Position numbers and translations under genes: made by a program. This document shows positions 47,092 through 56,285 of a stretch of 64,000 nt of DNA, piece by piece. Numbering within the stretch: position 1 is the stretch's first letter; each line of letters opens with the position of its first letter. The notes below the pieces were generated by a model. That model searched no databases. It was not told the origin of the DNA and saw only the letters and a program-made list of their open reading frames with translations. Source of the DNA: Pectobacterium sp. CFBP8739 (GTDB taxonomy: Bacteria; Pseudomonadota; Gammaproteobacteria; Enterobacterales; Enterobacteriaceae); the NCBI RefSeq assembly GCF_013449375.1, contig NZ_JACDRR010000005.1, positions 290,070 to 354,069 on the forward strand, read 5' to 3'.

Positions 47092-48108
47092 CTATTCTGT
47101 CGTCAACATGAGGCGTAAACGACCGCCGCCACCCCATATCTGACATTGCCATGTCTCACACTGATAATTCAGTTGATTAAGATAGGCACCTTCAAGCGTG
47201 CCTAAAGGGACGCCACTATTCAGTGCTATTTGCTGTTCATTAACATTCAACGTCGCGTTTAACCCAGCAGAGATCAGTATCAGCTGTTTTAGCTGTCGAT
47301 GGTAATACCCCACCAGCAAAGGAAAACGACCGTCCAGACTCGCCTGGCGCAGCAACTGGTTTACCTGCTTTAATAGCGTCGGCAGATACGGCAAACGGTG
47401 CTGCTGATCGGCCAAATGTTCCTGAAGCAACCCATTGAACAACGTGCGAAGCAGTAACGCGGCCAACGTCCCATTATTATTGACGCCCTGAGTGACATCA
47501 AGACAGTAAAACGCCAGCTCCGTCTCCGACAGCGCGGCAATATCCAACACCAAACCAGGCTGTTCCGCTGCCGTTAACTGACGGTAATTAACACGGCAAT
47601 GAGCAAGCGTTTGTTGAACGGGGGGCTGTAGCTGGGCAAGCAGCTTGGTTACCGCTTCGGGAGATTGATTGAGAGAATCCATGTCCTGCATCAGTTGATC
47701 CAGCTCATTCAGTTGTGAAGTAAACATATCGGGATATAAGCAGGACATTACAGCTTCACGCAGGTGCGCATAATCACGAATCGGCTTCAACAACACGTCC
47801 TGAACGCCAAGACGCAAGACTTTGGCAATATCTGCCATCTGGCTAGTTGCAGAAATGATCAGTATTGGCGTATCGTTGTCCTTCAAACGCAGGCGTTCAA
47901 GGAACTCAATGCCTCCCATCATCGGCATTTTCAGATCGCAAATCATTAAATCGGGTTGGTAGTGTTCAAGAATATTTAGCGCATCGAGTCCATTAATCGC
48001 CTCCTGAACGGAAGCCCCAAGAGAAGTCAGATAACCAGCGAGCACAGATCGAAAAACGGCCTCGTCATCAATGACTAAAATATGCTTACCCGCCAGTGGT
48101 TGCTCCAT
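47092..48108 (-). CDS. rssB: Response regulator RssB, sigma-S adaptor for ClpXP
   Basis: RssB delivers RpoS to ClpXP for degradation during growth. The 338 residues begin with a receiver domain (IDDEAVFRSVL, phosphoacceptor Asp58 in LMICDLKMPMMGG, switch Lys in VLLKPIRDY), then a linker and a degenerate PP2C-like effector domain. AAGGGG precedes the ATG. rssA lies upstream on the same strand. Confidence 0.96.
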   Translation of the reverse strand: MEQPLAGKHILVIDDEAVFRSVLAGYLTSLGASVQEAINGLDALNILEHYQPDLMICDLKMPMMGGIEFLERLRLKDNDTPILIISATSQMADIAKVLRLGVQDVLLKPIRDYAHLREAVMSCLYPDMFTSQLNELDQLMQDMDSLNQSPEAVTKLLAQLQPPVQQTLAHCRVNYRQLTAAEQPGLVLDIAALSETELAFYCLDVTQGVNNNGTLAALLLRTLFNGLLQEHLADQQHRLPYLPTLLKQVNQLLRQASLDGRFPLLVGYYHRQLKQLILISAGLNATLNVNEQQIALNSGVPLGTLEGAYLNQLNYQCETWQCQIWGGGGRLRLMLTTE

Positions 48109-48266
48109 CAGTACCCCTTACTTCAAACACCGAATAATCACACCTGCTTTAGCGCCGACATGCCGGACAAACTCCATACTTCGCCTTTAACGATATGCGT
48201 TTAGGCGACATGCGTTCTTAGCTGCATTCGTACTCAACAACATACGCGTTTCACACCTTACGTTCT

Positions 48267-49175
48267 TCATCGCGACTCTTTCGCGAGCGGCAATAACGCA
48301 TCACGCATCTTTTCTACCGCCTTATAACCGGCTTCAATCGCCTCCTGTGCTCGATGAAAATCTAACGTCGCGATCTGAGGGCAATACGGCTGTAGCAGCA
48401 CGTCAGGCGGATCGCCTGCCATCCGTGTCATCTTCAACCGATTTTCCAGAATTTGGATCGACGTGCTCATGATCTCCATCGCCGTGGGTGAACTCTCTGC
48501 GGGTTGACGCCGACCTCGGAGTAAACGCTCACGAATTCTGCTACGCCAATCTTGTGGGGCATTTTCTGCATCAATATCTGACGCGGTCGGTTTGATCGAC
48601 AGCAAGTCCTGATGATTCAGGCTAGCATCATGCTGAAGATCAACCGCAATCACAATGTCAGCCCCCAGAGCCCGTGCCAGAGAAACGGGAACAGGATTAA
48701 CCACTGCGCCATCCACTAGCCAGTAATCGTTAAATCGAACGGGGGATAACAGACCAGGCATGCTGCAAGACGCCCGCATAGCCTGATGTAAATCACCTTC
48801 AGTCAACCAAAGTTCGCGCCCTGTACTCAGGTTGGTCGTCACCACGCCATATCTGATGTCACAGTCTTCAATCTGTGTTGTCGGGAGCAAATGTTTCACA
48901 CTATTGAAGACGCGATCGCCACGCAACAAACTGCCGCGTTGCCAAGAGAGATCCATCAACCGAATCACGTCCCAGTAGCCAAACGACCTCACCCACCGAT
49001 CCATTGACGCTAAATTATTGGTGACATACGCCGCACCGACCAGCGAACCGATAGAACAACCGGCAACAACATCAACCGCGATTCCCATTTTTGTTAACGC
49101 ATTAAATACACCAATATGCGCCCATCCTTTTGCTGCCCCAGACCCTAAGGCAATGCCTATCTTTTTCCGCTGCAT
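48267..49175 (-). CDS. rssA: Patatin-like phospholipase family protein RssA
   Basis: This 302-residue patatin-fold protein has the oxyanion motif GSGAAKGWAHIG, nucleophile Ser in GCSIGS and partner Asp in VDGAVVNP, so a lipid acyl-hydrolase activity is likely; the physiological role is unclear. It lies upstream of rssB, as in E. coli, separated by about 158 bp. The ATG at 49175 follows AGGAG; an 11-codon extension upstream is not conserved. Confidence 0.93.
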   Translation of the reverse strand: MQRKKIGIALGSGAAKGWAHIGVFNALTKMGIAVDVVAGCSIGSLVGAAYVTNNLASMDRWVRSFGYWDVIRLMDLSWQRGSLLRGDRVFNSVKHLLPTTQIEDCDIRYGVVTTNLSTGRELWLTEGDLHQAMRASCSMPGLLSPVRFNDYWLVDGAVVNPVPVSLARALGADIVIAVDLQHDASLNHQDLLSIKPTASDIDAENAPQDWRSRIRERLLRGRRQPAESSPTAMEIMSTSIQILENRLKMTRMAGDPPDVLLQPYCPQIATLDFHRAQEAIEAGYKAVEKMRDALLPLAKESR

Positions 49176-49307
49176 GTTAGAACTCCTCGTCTTCATTTTA
49201 GCGTACATTGCGACACCTAGCGTTTCTTGGGTAACATATTGGTATCCTGCATAGGGAGCTGTTTATTATCTATCGGTTTTTATATTAAATTTTCTTCAGG
49301 AGATGTC

Positions 49308-49775
49308 GTGTCAGAATCTTGCCCCTGTTGCAGTGGATTGCAGTATAACGCATGCTGTCAACCCTATCTCACGCACGCTGCAACCGCCGCTGAACCCGTC
49401 ACATTAATGCGATCACGCTATACCGCCTACGTGAAACAGGATGTAGATTATCTCATCGCCACTTGGCACCCCGATCTCCAGCCCGAGAAATGGCGCGCGT
49501 CTCTCGCTGAGAGCTGCCAGAATTCGCGGTGGCTCGGCCTTACTATACTGGCAACATCTCCCGGAAAAACGCCCGATGAGGGTTATGTGGAATTTGCCGC
49601 ACGTTATATATCGGAAACGGACAGACAGCGAACAGAAGTCATGCGAGAACGCTCACGCTTCCTTCGTCAGCATAATCGCTGGTACTATATAGACGGCGTT
49701 CATATGCAGACAGGCAGAAATGAACCTTGCCCGTGCGATTCCGGCAAAAAATACAAGAAGTGCTGCGGACAATAG
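49308..49775 (+). CDS. ychJ: YchJ family protein with two SEC-C motifs
   Basis: This 155-residue protein is bracketed by cysteine-rich zinc motifs: an N-terminal CPCCSGLQYNACC and a C-terminal NEPCPCDSGKKYKKCC of SecA C-terminal type, around an NTF2-like domain (MRSRYTAYV, WHPD, YYIDG). Function is unknown. GTG at 49308 behind AGGAG gives the E. coli-like start VSESCPC; upstream extension is unrelated. Confidence 0.92.
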   Translation: MSESCPCCSGLQYNACCQPYLTHAATAAEPVTLMRSRYTAYVKQDVDYLIATWHPDLQPEKWRASLAESCQNSRWLGLTILATSPGKTPDEGYVEFAARYISETDRQRTEVMRERSRFLRQHNRWYYIDGVHMQTGRNEPCPCDSGKKYKKCCGQ

Positions 49776-49859
49776 AACACAGGCAGTCGCCCGCGCGGCG
49801 TTACCGCTGCGGTACCATCAGATCGTTACTTTAGTTTTTTGGACAGGATCCACGCGCTC

Positions 49860-50708
49860 ATGCAATCCCAAAATATACAAAGAAAAGTATTACGAACCAT
49901 TTGTCCCGATGCAAAAGGGCTTATCGCAAAAATTACGAATATTTGTTACAAACACGAACTGAACATCGTGCAAAACAATGAGTTTGTCGATCATCGCACG
50001 GGCCGCTTTTTCATGCGGACCGAGTTGGAAGGGATTTTCAACGACACCACATTGTTAGCCGATCTGGATAGCGCACTTCCCGAAGGGTCTTCCCGTGAGT
50101 TAACCGCAGCAGGCCGTCGTCGCATTGTCGTTTTGGTGACAAAAGAAGCCCACTGTCTGGGCGATCTGTTGATGAAAAGCACCTATGGCGGGCTGGATGT
50201 TGAAATTGCCGCAGTCATTGGTAACCACGATACCTTACAGACGTTGGTAGAGCGGTTTGATATTCCTTTCCAACTGGTCAGCCATGAAGGATTGACTCGC
50301 GAAGAGCACGACCAAAAGATGATCGCGCAGATCGATCAATACAAACCCGATTACGTCGTACTGGCGAAATATATGCGAGTTCTGACGCCAGCGTTTGTTC
50401 AGCACTACCCGAATCAGGTGATCAACATTCACCACTCGTTCTTACCTGCCTTTATCGGTGCGCGCCCGTACCATCAGGCTTACGAACGTGGTGTGAAAAT
50501 CATTGGCGCGACGGCACACTACGTCAACGATAACCTGGATGAAGGTCCCATCATCATGCAGGACGTTATTCACGTCGACCATACTTACTCGGCAGATGAC
50601 ATGATGCGCGCAGGCCGCGACGTTGAGAAAAATGTCCTGAGCCGTGCATTATACCGCGTGCTGGCACAGCGTGTTTTTGTCTACGGTAACCGCACCATTA
50701 TTCTGTAA
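49860..50708 (+). CDS. purU: Formyltetrahydrofolate deformylase
   Basis: PurU hydrolyses 10-formyl-THF to THF and formate, which supplies formate for PurT and balances one-carbon units with glycine and methionine. The 282 residues have an N-terminal ACT domain (about 1-80) and a formyltransferase-type catalytic domain with INIHHSFLPAFIGARPYHQA and VNDNLDEGPII. I chose ATG at 49860 (MQSQNIQRKVL); the frame opens seven codons upstream at a TTG. It is followed by tRNA-Tyr, as in E. coli. Confidence 0.96.
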   Translation: MQSQNIQRKVLRTICPDAKGLIAKITNICYKHELNIVQNNEFVDHRTGRFFMRTELEGIFNDTTLLADLDSALPEGSSRELTAAGRRRIVVLVTKEAHCLGDLLMKSTYGGLDVEIAAVIGNHDTLQTLVERFDIPFQLVSHEGLTREEHDQKMIAQIDQYKPDYVVLAKYMRVLTPAFVQHYPNQVINIHHSFLPAFIGARPYHQAYERGVKIIGATAHYVNDNLDEGPIIMQDVIHVDHTYSADDMMRAGRDVEKNVLSRALYRVLAQRVFVYGNRTIIL

Positions 50709-50793
50709 TGGGTTGATCGGACATCTTTTTGTATAAGGATGCGCCGAACGGAATAAAAAAACGGCAACCGCATTTGTTTTTGATATATACCGC

Positions 50794-50821
50794 TTTACAG
50801 GGGCGCATCATTTGCTATGAT
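50794..50821 (+). promoter_or_regulatory. Promoter of the tRNA-Tyr gene
   Basis: TTTACA (50794-50799), 16 bp, TATGAT (50816-50821), immediately followed by a GC-rich discriminator GCGCCCC, the pattern of stringently controlled stable-RNA promoters. Confidence 0.85.
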
Positions 50822-50862
50822 GCGCCCCACTTGAAGCGAAAGCCTCGAGCAGCAAGGCCAGT

Positions 50863-50947
<85 letters not shown>

Positions 50948-51120
50948 TTTCAACGTAGTTCTTCTGAATCACATCCCAGCACAAAAATTTCAGATTCCCA
51001 CTAGGGGAAGGTGAGAACCTTCGACCAAGGTTCGACAAAACCGGCACGGTTTTGAGCAACGCGCAGCGTTGACCCGCAGGGCGAGGAGCAAAGCGACGAG
51101 TTATCCTTCCCCCACCGCCA
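50948..51120 (+). ncRNA. rtT-like repeat unit downstream of tRNA-Tyr
   Basis: The last 18 nt of the tRNA (50930-50947, ATCCTTCCCCCACCACCA) recur at 51103-51120 with a single mismatch, a period of 173 bp. E. coli tyrT is followed by 178-bp repeats with the tRNA 3' end, the source of rtT RNA. The unit contains four small hairpins, three of them closed on a GCA loop (51037-51053, 51057-51071, and CCC-GCA-GGG just after). The RNA product is inferred from the parallel. Confidence 0.65.
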
Positions 51121-51167
51121 CTCACACCGATAATCAGCACGACATGGGCGATGGGACAAAATCTGCC

Positions 51168-51794
51168 TTATGCTTTTCCTTTCCAGCGCCCAGGAACATA
51201 AGAGAACACTGGGAGCTGCCACGACCAGCGAATTGCCGCCAGACGCACCGCCAAACCAATAGTGAATGATGCCAGCAGATTAATATCATGGTTGATGTTA
51301 AGCGACTTGATCCCCAGATATAAAAGTGCGACTAAAAGCGAGACGCTGGCGTACAGCTCTTTCTTCAGCACCATGGGTGTACGGTTGCAGAAAATATCAC
51401 GCAATATTCCACCGAAAATGCCGGTCACGATACCCGCCATGACCACCACCGTCATCGAATAATTCAGCTTCAGCGCCACATTGCAACCAATAATGGTAAA
51501 GGCAATCAGTCCCATCGCATCCAGTACCAAAAAGAGACGATGTAAATGGTGCATAAAGCGCGCAATGATGATCGTGAAAAGACCCGCACCAATGGTGAGG
51601 TAGATATAGCCGGGATGCTGCGTCCAGCCGATGGGATAATTACCGAGGAGAATATCACGAACAGTGCCACCACCAAGTGCGGTGATAAAAGCAATCATGC
51701 CTACGCCAAAAATATCCATATTGCGACGTCCGGCAGCCAGCGCCCCGGACATCCCCTCTGCCGTAATTGCGATCAGATAGATGTAAGTCAGCAC
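51168..51794 (-). CDS. TRIC/UPF0126-family membrane protein, possible glycine transporter
   Basis: This 208-residue inner-membrane protein has two repeats of three helices; each repeat carries the family Gly-rich/Arg-Asp motif, GGGTVRDILLG and GGILRDIFC. Relatives are E. coli YicG and YadS and the TRIC cation channels. I chose GTG at 51794 behind AGGA, because the frame further upstream runs through a riboswitch. Control by a tandem glycine riboswitch argues for glycine export or uptake, or glycine-linked homeostasis; the transported species is inferred, not shown. Confidence 0.85.
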   Translation of the reverse strand: MLTYIYLIAITAEGMSGALAAGRRNMDIFGVGMIAFITALGGGTVRDILLGNYPIGWTQHPGYIYLTIGAGLFTIIIARFMHHLHRLFLVLDAMGLIAFTIIGCNVALKLNYSMTVVVMAGIVTGIFGGILRDIFCNRTPMVLKKELYASVSLLVALLYLGIKSLNINHDINLLASFTIGLAVRLAAIRWSWQLPVFSYVPGRWKGKA

Positions 51795-51820
51795 ACAAGT
51801 TATCCTGTGAAATGTGCCAC

Positions 51821-52010
51821 TCCCTCTGTCCGCTTTACCTGAGAGTTTACGCAGCCGTGCTGCTTGCCCCTTCGGTGGGTTGCATCGCAACCTCTCTCCA
51901 GTTGGCTTCAATGGAATTCGCAGTTAGGGGAACCTGAGCGATTATGGGAGTTTGCGCCTTCGGCGGAGCGCCATAGTATTACTGATACTATACGCCCTCT
52001 CTCCTGCGAG
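51821..52010 (-). promoter_or_regulatory. Tandem glycine riboswitch
   Basis: On the minus strand the leader shows two aptamers in order. The first (about 52006 to 51927) reads GGAGAGAGGGCG ... CGCCGAAGGCGCAAACTCCC ... CGCTCAGG. The second (about 51902 to 51821) reads CTGGAGAGAGGTTGC ... ACCGAAGGGGCAAGC ... AAACTCTCAGGTAAAGCGG. Both have the GGAGAGA / GCCGAAGG.GCAA / CTCTCAGG signature of the glycine class, joined by a short linker. The distal aptamer ends 27 bases before the GTG start of the TRIC-family gene. Confidence 0.92.
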
Positions 52011-52016
52011 GTGCGG

Positions 52017-52046
52017 AGTATAACGGCCTACAAGCCTTAGGTTCAA
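52017..52046 (-). promoter_or_regulatory. Promoter driving the glycine riboswitch
   Basis: On the minus strand TTGAAC (52046 to 52041), 18 bp, TATACT (52022 to 52017) lies directly ahead of the first aptamer. Confidence 0.65.
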
Positions 52047-52213
52047 CTGAATATAAGTGAATCTTATTTTCAATGAGTCTCATCTGCGCTAATCGTCTCT
52101 GAAGCCACGGCAAGACGTTCATTCGCACAGCCCGAAAGCTGTACCCTCACCGTGACGGCATACCCCATTTTCTGCTACCATCTGGTCACATTTTTTAGCG
52201 AATGGCAGCGAAC
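52047..52213. other. Divergent upstream region of xthA and the riboswitch
   Basis: About 165 bp with no gene. It should hold the xthA promoter, for which no clear boxes are evident by eye. Confidence 0.4.
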
Positions 52214-53020
52214 ATGAAAGTTGTATCTTTTAATATCAATGGCCTGCGGGCGCGCCCTCATCAGTTGGCCGCCATTATCGAACAACACCAGCCGGATGTG
52301 ATCGGGTTGCAGGAAACCAAAGTCCACGATGACATGTTTCCGTTAGAGGATGTCAGCCAGTACGGCTACCACGTTTATTATCATGGGCAGAAGGGGCACT
52401 ACGGCGTCGCCCTGCTGTGTAAAGCGCAGCCGATTGCGGTACGGCGCGGTTTCCCAACGGATGAAGAAGAGGCACAGCGCCGGATCATTATGGCGGATTT
52501 CGCCACGGAACATGGTACCTTCACAATCGTTAACGGGTATTTCCCTCAGGGGGAAAGCCGCGACCATCCGGTGAAATTCCCTGCGAAAACGCGTTTTTAT
52601 CAGGATCTGCAAACCTATCTGGAACAGCACCACAGCGCCACGCAACCGCTGATCGTCATGGGTGATGTCAATATCAGCCCCACCGATCTGGATATTGGCA
52701 TCGGCGAGGAGAATCGCAAGCGCTGGCTACGCACCGGGAAATGTTCTTTCCTGCCGGAAGAGCGTGAATGGATGGCACGTTTGCAAGGCTGGGGATTGAT
52801 TGACACCTTCCGTGCCGCCAACCCCGAGAGCAACGATCGTTTCTCATGGTTTGATTACCGCTCAGCTGGGTTTGATGACAACCGCGGCCTGCGTATCGAC
52901 CTGATTCTCGCCAGCACATTTCTGGCAGAACGCTGCGTTGGTACCGGTATTGATTACGATATCCGAGGAATGGAAAAACCGTCCGACCACGCGCCAATCT
53001 GGGCAGAGTTTGCGCTGTAG
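52214..53020 (+). CDS. xthA: Exodeoxyribonuclease III
   Basis: XthA is the main AP endonuclease and a 3'-5' exonuclease/phosphatase in base-excision repair. The 268-residue enzyme shows FNINGLRAR, catalytic Glu34 in [41 protein letters not shown] and the catalytic SDHAP near the C-terminus. The ATG at 52214 gives [10 protein letters not shown] and the E. coli length; another ATG lies four codons upstream. Confidence 0.97.
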   Translation: MKVVSFNINGLRARPHQLAAIIEQHQPDVIGLQETKVHDDMFPLEDVSQYGYHVYYHGQKGHYGVALLCKAQPIAVRRGFPTDEEEAQRRIIMADFATEHGTFTIVNGYFPQGESRDHPVKFPAKTRFYQDLQTYLEQHHSATQPLIVMGDVNISPTDLDIGIGEENRKRWLRTGKCSFLPEEREWMARLQGWGLIDTFRAANPESNDRFSWFDYRSAGFDDNRGLRIDLILASTFLAERCVGTGIDYDIRGMEKPSDHAPIWAEFAL

Positions 53021-53137
53021 TAACAGGTTACTCTGTGGAAAGAGTTCGTTGTAAAAACACGCTCCCCGCCGTGCATCAAAGCACGACGGGGATGAATAAG
53101 CTAAGAAAGCATTAAACGTTACTTACTTGACGCACTG

Positions 53138-53428
53138 TTATTGCTTAACCAACTGCCATATCAGGTTATTTGTTCCCAGCGTTTGCTTGTCCCGCACGCA
53201 TTGCAGAATTACCCCTTCGACCTTTATCACCGCGCCTTCAGAATAGTTACGATTTTCATACACACAGCATTGCAGGCAGCTATTATTTTGCTCCCGCACC
53301 GTCGTCCCTGCCCCCCACACTTCCGGTGGAACAGGAACCACAATATCCGTTCCGCCACGATTAGCCTGTGCCAACGTGGGCAGCACCAGCATCACACTGA
53401 CGAAACACAAAGACACTAACGATTTCAT
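53138..53428 (-). CDS. ynjH: YnjH-like secreted DUF1496 protein
   Basis: This 96-residue protein has a signal peptide of about 22 residues (cleavage after AQA) and the conserved core PPEVW...[27 protein letters not shown], as in E. coli YnjH. The paired cysteines suggest a disulfide-stabilised or metal-binding periplasmic protein; function is unknown. The start overlaps the topB stop by four bases (ATGA), so it is cotranscribed downstream of topB. Confidence 0.9.
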   Translation of the reverse strand: MKSLVSLCFVSVMLVLPTLAQANRGGTDIVVPVPPEVWGAGTTVREQNNSCLQCCVYENRNYSEGAVIKVEGVILQCVRDKQTLGTNNLIWQLVKQ

Positions 53429-55350
53429 TGCTCCTGCTCCTTCGTTTTTTTAGTCTGAGGCTTGCGCCGTTTTGCAACACCCGACGGCGGCGCAGAAAGC
53501 CCTTTAAACGCGCTCACCGCACCGTTTTGTTTAGCCTGCTGAATCAATTCCTGTAAGGAATAGGTCAGCGGCTGCATAAAATCCTGATAGCGGCATTTCT
53601 TCTCGCTGATTTGCGTCAACGTGGCTTCCCAATGCGCCGTCATGTCAGGATGTGCCGCGCTGGCAGGCAGTGAATGAATCAACGCTCGCCCCGCCTCGCT
53701 CGCGTGAATATAGCGCGCTTTTTTAAACAGAAACGTCCGTTTAAACAATAACTCGATGATACCTGCTCGCGTGGCCTCTGTACCTAATCCATCGGTCGCC
53801 CGCAGAATTTTCTTCAGTTCCTTATCCTGCACAAAACGCGCGATACCCGTCATCGCCGATAACAGCGTTGCATCGGTAAATGGTCGCGGCGGCTGCGTTT
53901 GGCGTTCAACCACCTCACCGCGTTCACATAATAACTCATCACCTTTTGCCACCACGGGCAATGGCATGCCTTCGTTTTCTTCGTCCCGCTCTTTACCGCC
54001 CAGCAACGTACGCCACCCAGCTTCGGCCAGGAACCGCGCTTTGGCAATAAATTTACCGCCCGCAATATCCAGTTCAATGACACACTTGCGAAACACAGCA
54101 TCCGGGCAGAATTGCATGATGTACTGCCGCGCGACCAATCCATAAACTTTGCGCTCATTCTCCGTCAGCGAGGCGCTGGCGCTACGGGCGGTAGGAATAA
54201 TCGCGTGGTGGGCATCGACCTTACCATCATCCCAGCAGCGATTACGCCGATCCACGTCCATAACCGGCTGTGGCAGCAGATCAGGCTGGTGCACAGATAT
54301 CGCGTTTAAGACGGCATGGCGCCCAGTAAAATGCTCTTCTGGCAGATAGCGACAGTCAGAACGCGGGTAGGTGATCAGTTTATGGGTTTCATAGAGCTTC
54401 TGGCACACGTCCAGCACCTGCTGCGCGCTGAGCCCGAAACGTTTTGCTGCCTCGATCTGTAATGTCGACAGCGAATAAGGCAGCGGTGCCGTTTCTGATT
54501 CTCGTTTATCATTATAGCTAGTGACAAACGCAGGTTGGCCTTCAATACGTTTGACGACATGTTCCGCCAGAGAACGATGCAATAAGCGCCCTTCTTCATC
54601 CTGATACGGTTCACAGGATTCGCTTGGCTGCCAGAGCGCGATAAAGTGCTCATCGGCAGGCGTCACGATATGGGCTTTTACTTCAAAGTAATCTTTGGGG
54701 ATGAAGTTTTCTATCTCTTCATCCCGCCGCACCACCAGCCCCAGCACCGGCGTTTGCACGCGGCCAACCGACAGCACGCCATCATAGCCGGCATTGCGCC
54801 CTAATATCGTATAGGCGCGGGTCATGTTAATGCCGTAGAGCCAATCCGCACGGGAACGCGCCAACGCCGACACACACAAGGGAATGAATTCTCTGTTCTC
54901 ACGCAAACGAGAAACCGCGCGCTCTACCGCCTGTGGATTGAGGTCGTTAATCAGACAACGACGCACCTGCTGGCGCTTATCTTCCGGCAGCGCCAGATAT
55001 TCCAGCACCTCATCCACCAGCAGTTGCCCTTCACGATCGGGGTCTCCCGCATGGATCACTTCGCTGGCATCATTTAGGAGCTTTTTAATCGTGTTCAGTT
55101 GTTTGCTGACCGAAGGACGCGGTTGCAGCAACCATTTTTGAGGGATGATAGGTAAATCGGCAAGCGACCACCGTGCGTAGCGCGCATCATAAACATCCGG
55201 TTGCGCCTGCTCCAGCAGGTGCCCCACGCACCACGTCACGATATCATTCTGACCGCAGGCAATAAAGCCATCACCGCGTCGATGCGGTTTGGGTAACACG
55301 TCGGCAATCGCCCGCGCAAGACTGGGCTTTTCGGCAATAAAAAGTCGCAT
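53425..55350 (-). CDS. topB: DNA topoisomerase III
   Basis: TopB is a type IA topoisomerase that decatenates replication intermediates. The 641 residues start [20 protein letters not shown] with the Toprim Glu and later [12 protein letters not shown], and carry the active-site Tyr in [13 protein letters not shown]. The decatenation-loop region and a basic C-terminal tail ([16 protein letters not shown]) follow. In E. coli topB is upstream of ynjH and downstream of ydjA-selD; selD is not here. Confidence 0.97.
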   Translation of the reverse strand: MRLFIAEKPSLARAIADVLPKPHRRGDGFIACGQNDIVTWCVGHLLEQAQPDVYDARYARWSLADLPIIPQKWLLQPRPSVSKQLNTIKKLLNDASEVIHAGDPDREGQLLVDEVLEYLALPEDKRQQVRRCLINDLNPQAVERAVSRLRENREFIPLCVSALARSRADWLYGINMTRAYTILGRNAGYDGVLSVGRVQTPVLGLVVRRDEEIENFIPKDYFEVKAHIVTPADEHFIALWQPSESCEPYQDEEGRLLHRSLAEHVVKRIEGQPAFVTSYNDKRESETAPLPYSLSTLQIEAAKRFGLSAQQVLDVCQKLYETHKLITYPRSDCRYLPEEHFTGRHAVLNAISVHQPDLLPQPVMDVDRRNRCWDDGKVDAHHAIIPTARSASASLTENERKVYGLVARQYIMQFCPDAVFRKCVIELDIAGGKFIAKARFLAEAGWRTLLGGKERDEENEGMPLPVVAKGDELLCERGEVVERQTQPPRPFTDATLLSAMTGIARFVQDKELKKILRATDGLGTEATRAGIIELLFKRTFLFKKARYIHASEAGRALIHSLPASAAHPDMTAHWEATLTQISEKKCRYQDFMQPLTYSLQELIQQAKQNGAVSAFKGLSAPPSGVAKRRKPQTKKTKEQEQ

Positions 55351-55449
55351 TATTCACCCTATCGCACACAGGCTGAGTATTTCCCGCGTAATTCGCGGGA
55401 AAGCACACAGTAATCTGGGGGGAAATCGATATCCACTAAGGGAGGGCGA

Positions 55450-56001
55450 TCAGAAGTAGTGAACAAACGCGTCGGTATCAAGCGGTGTGACCGTTGTTGA
55501 GGCTTTGAGCTGTGGCGTCCCCAGATAGAGAAAGCCGACAATTTCATCCTGTTCACGGCAATTGAACGCTTCACGCACCAGTGTGTTGTGCGTCCAGGCA
55601 CCGCTACGCCAGATACCGTTAAAGCCTTGAGCCAATGCAGCCATCTGCATCGCCTGAACGGCACAGCCTGCGGAGACAATTTGCTCCCACAGCGGGACTT
55701 TAGGGTGTTCTTCGCAATGTGCGACAACGGTGATAATCAGTGGAGCGCGATAAGGGGCCTGACGCGCTTTATCGATAGCGGCTTCATCCAACCCTTCCTG
55801 CTGCGCCGCACGAGTCAGTAGCGCACTAAAACGATCCAGTCCGTCCTTTTCGATCATAAAAAAGCGCCACGGCTGCATAGCACCATGATCCGGTGCACGC
55901 ATACCCGCGTGGATAATGTTATTCAACGCGTCACCCGTCGGTGCTGGCGCGGTCAGGCGCGAGGCCGAACGACGATTCAATAGCAATTCAAGAGCATCCA
56001 T
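55450..56001 (-). CDS. ydjA: Putative NAD(P)H nitroreductase YdjA
   Basis: This 183-residue, FMN-binding nitroreductase-fold protein starts [23 protein letters not shown], with the flavin-contacting Arg/Ser of NRRSASR and the segment GIWRSGAWT. The E. coli protein has the same length; the physiological substrate is unknown. The ATG at 56001 follows AGGAGATGTGCG. It lies 99 bp upstream of topB on the same strand. Confidence 0.93.
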   Translation of the reverse strand: MDALELLLNRRSASRLTAPAPTGDALNNIIHAGMRAPDHGAMQPWRFFMIEKDGLDRFSALLTRAAQQEGLDEAAIDKARQAPYRAPLIITVVAHCEEHPKVPLWEQIVSAGCAVQAMQMAALAQGFNGIWRSGAWTHNTLVREAFNCREQDEIVGFLYLGTPQLKASTTVTPLDTDAFVHYF

Positions 56002-56285
56002 CGCACATCTCCTGTCTGGCAATATAATTTCTGCGGTACAATTCAGTTCTACGGCAAGCCACTTCTACAGCAGAAATGACTGTACGGCAACGTTGCGCGC
56101 CACGTTAGCACAAGTAGAAGTTTTGTTACAAGATAACCCCGACAGGGTGCGCTTCTGCGGCGATTTAATGCTGACTTTTTACTGTCCGCTCATTAGGATA
56201 CTATCACTCCTTGTGTTTCATCATTTGCCAGAGGGCGAGTTGAAGGACGTAGGGCACACGCTGTTTACCCGTTCATGGAGATATC

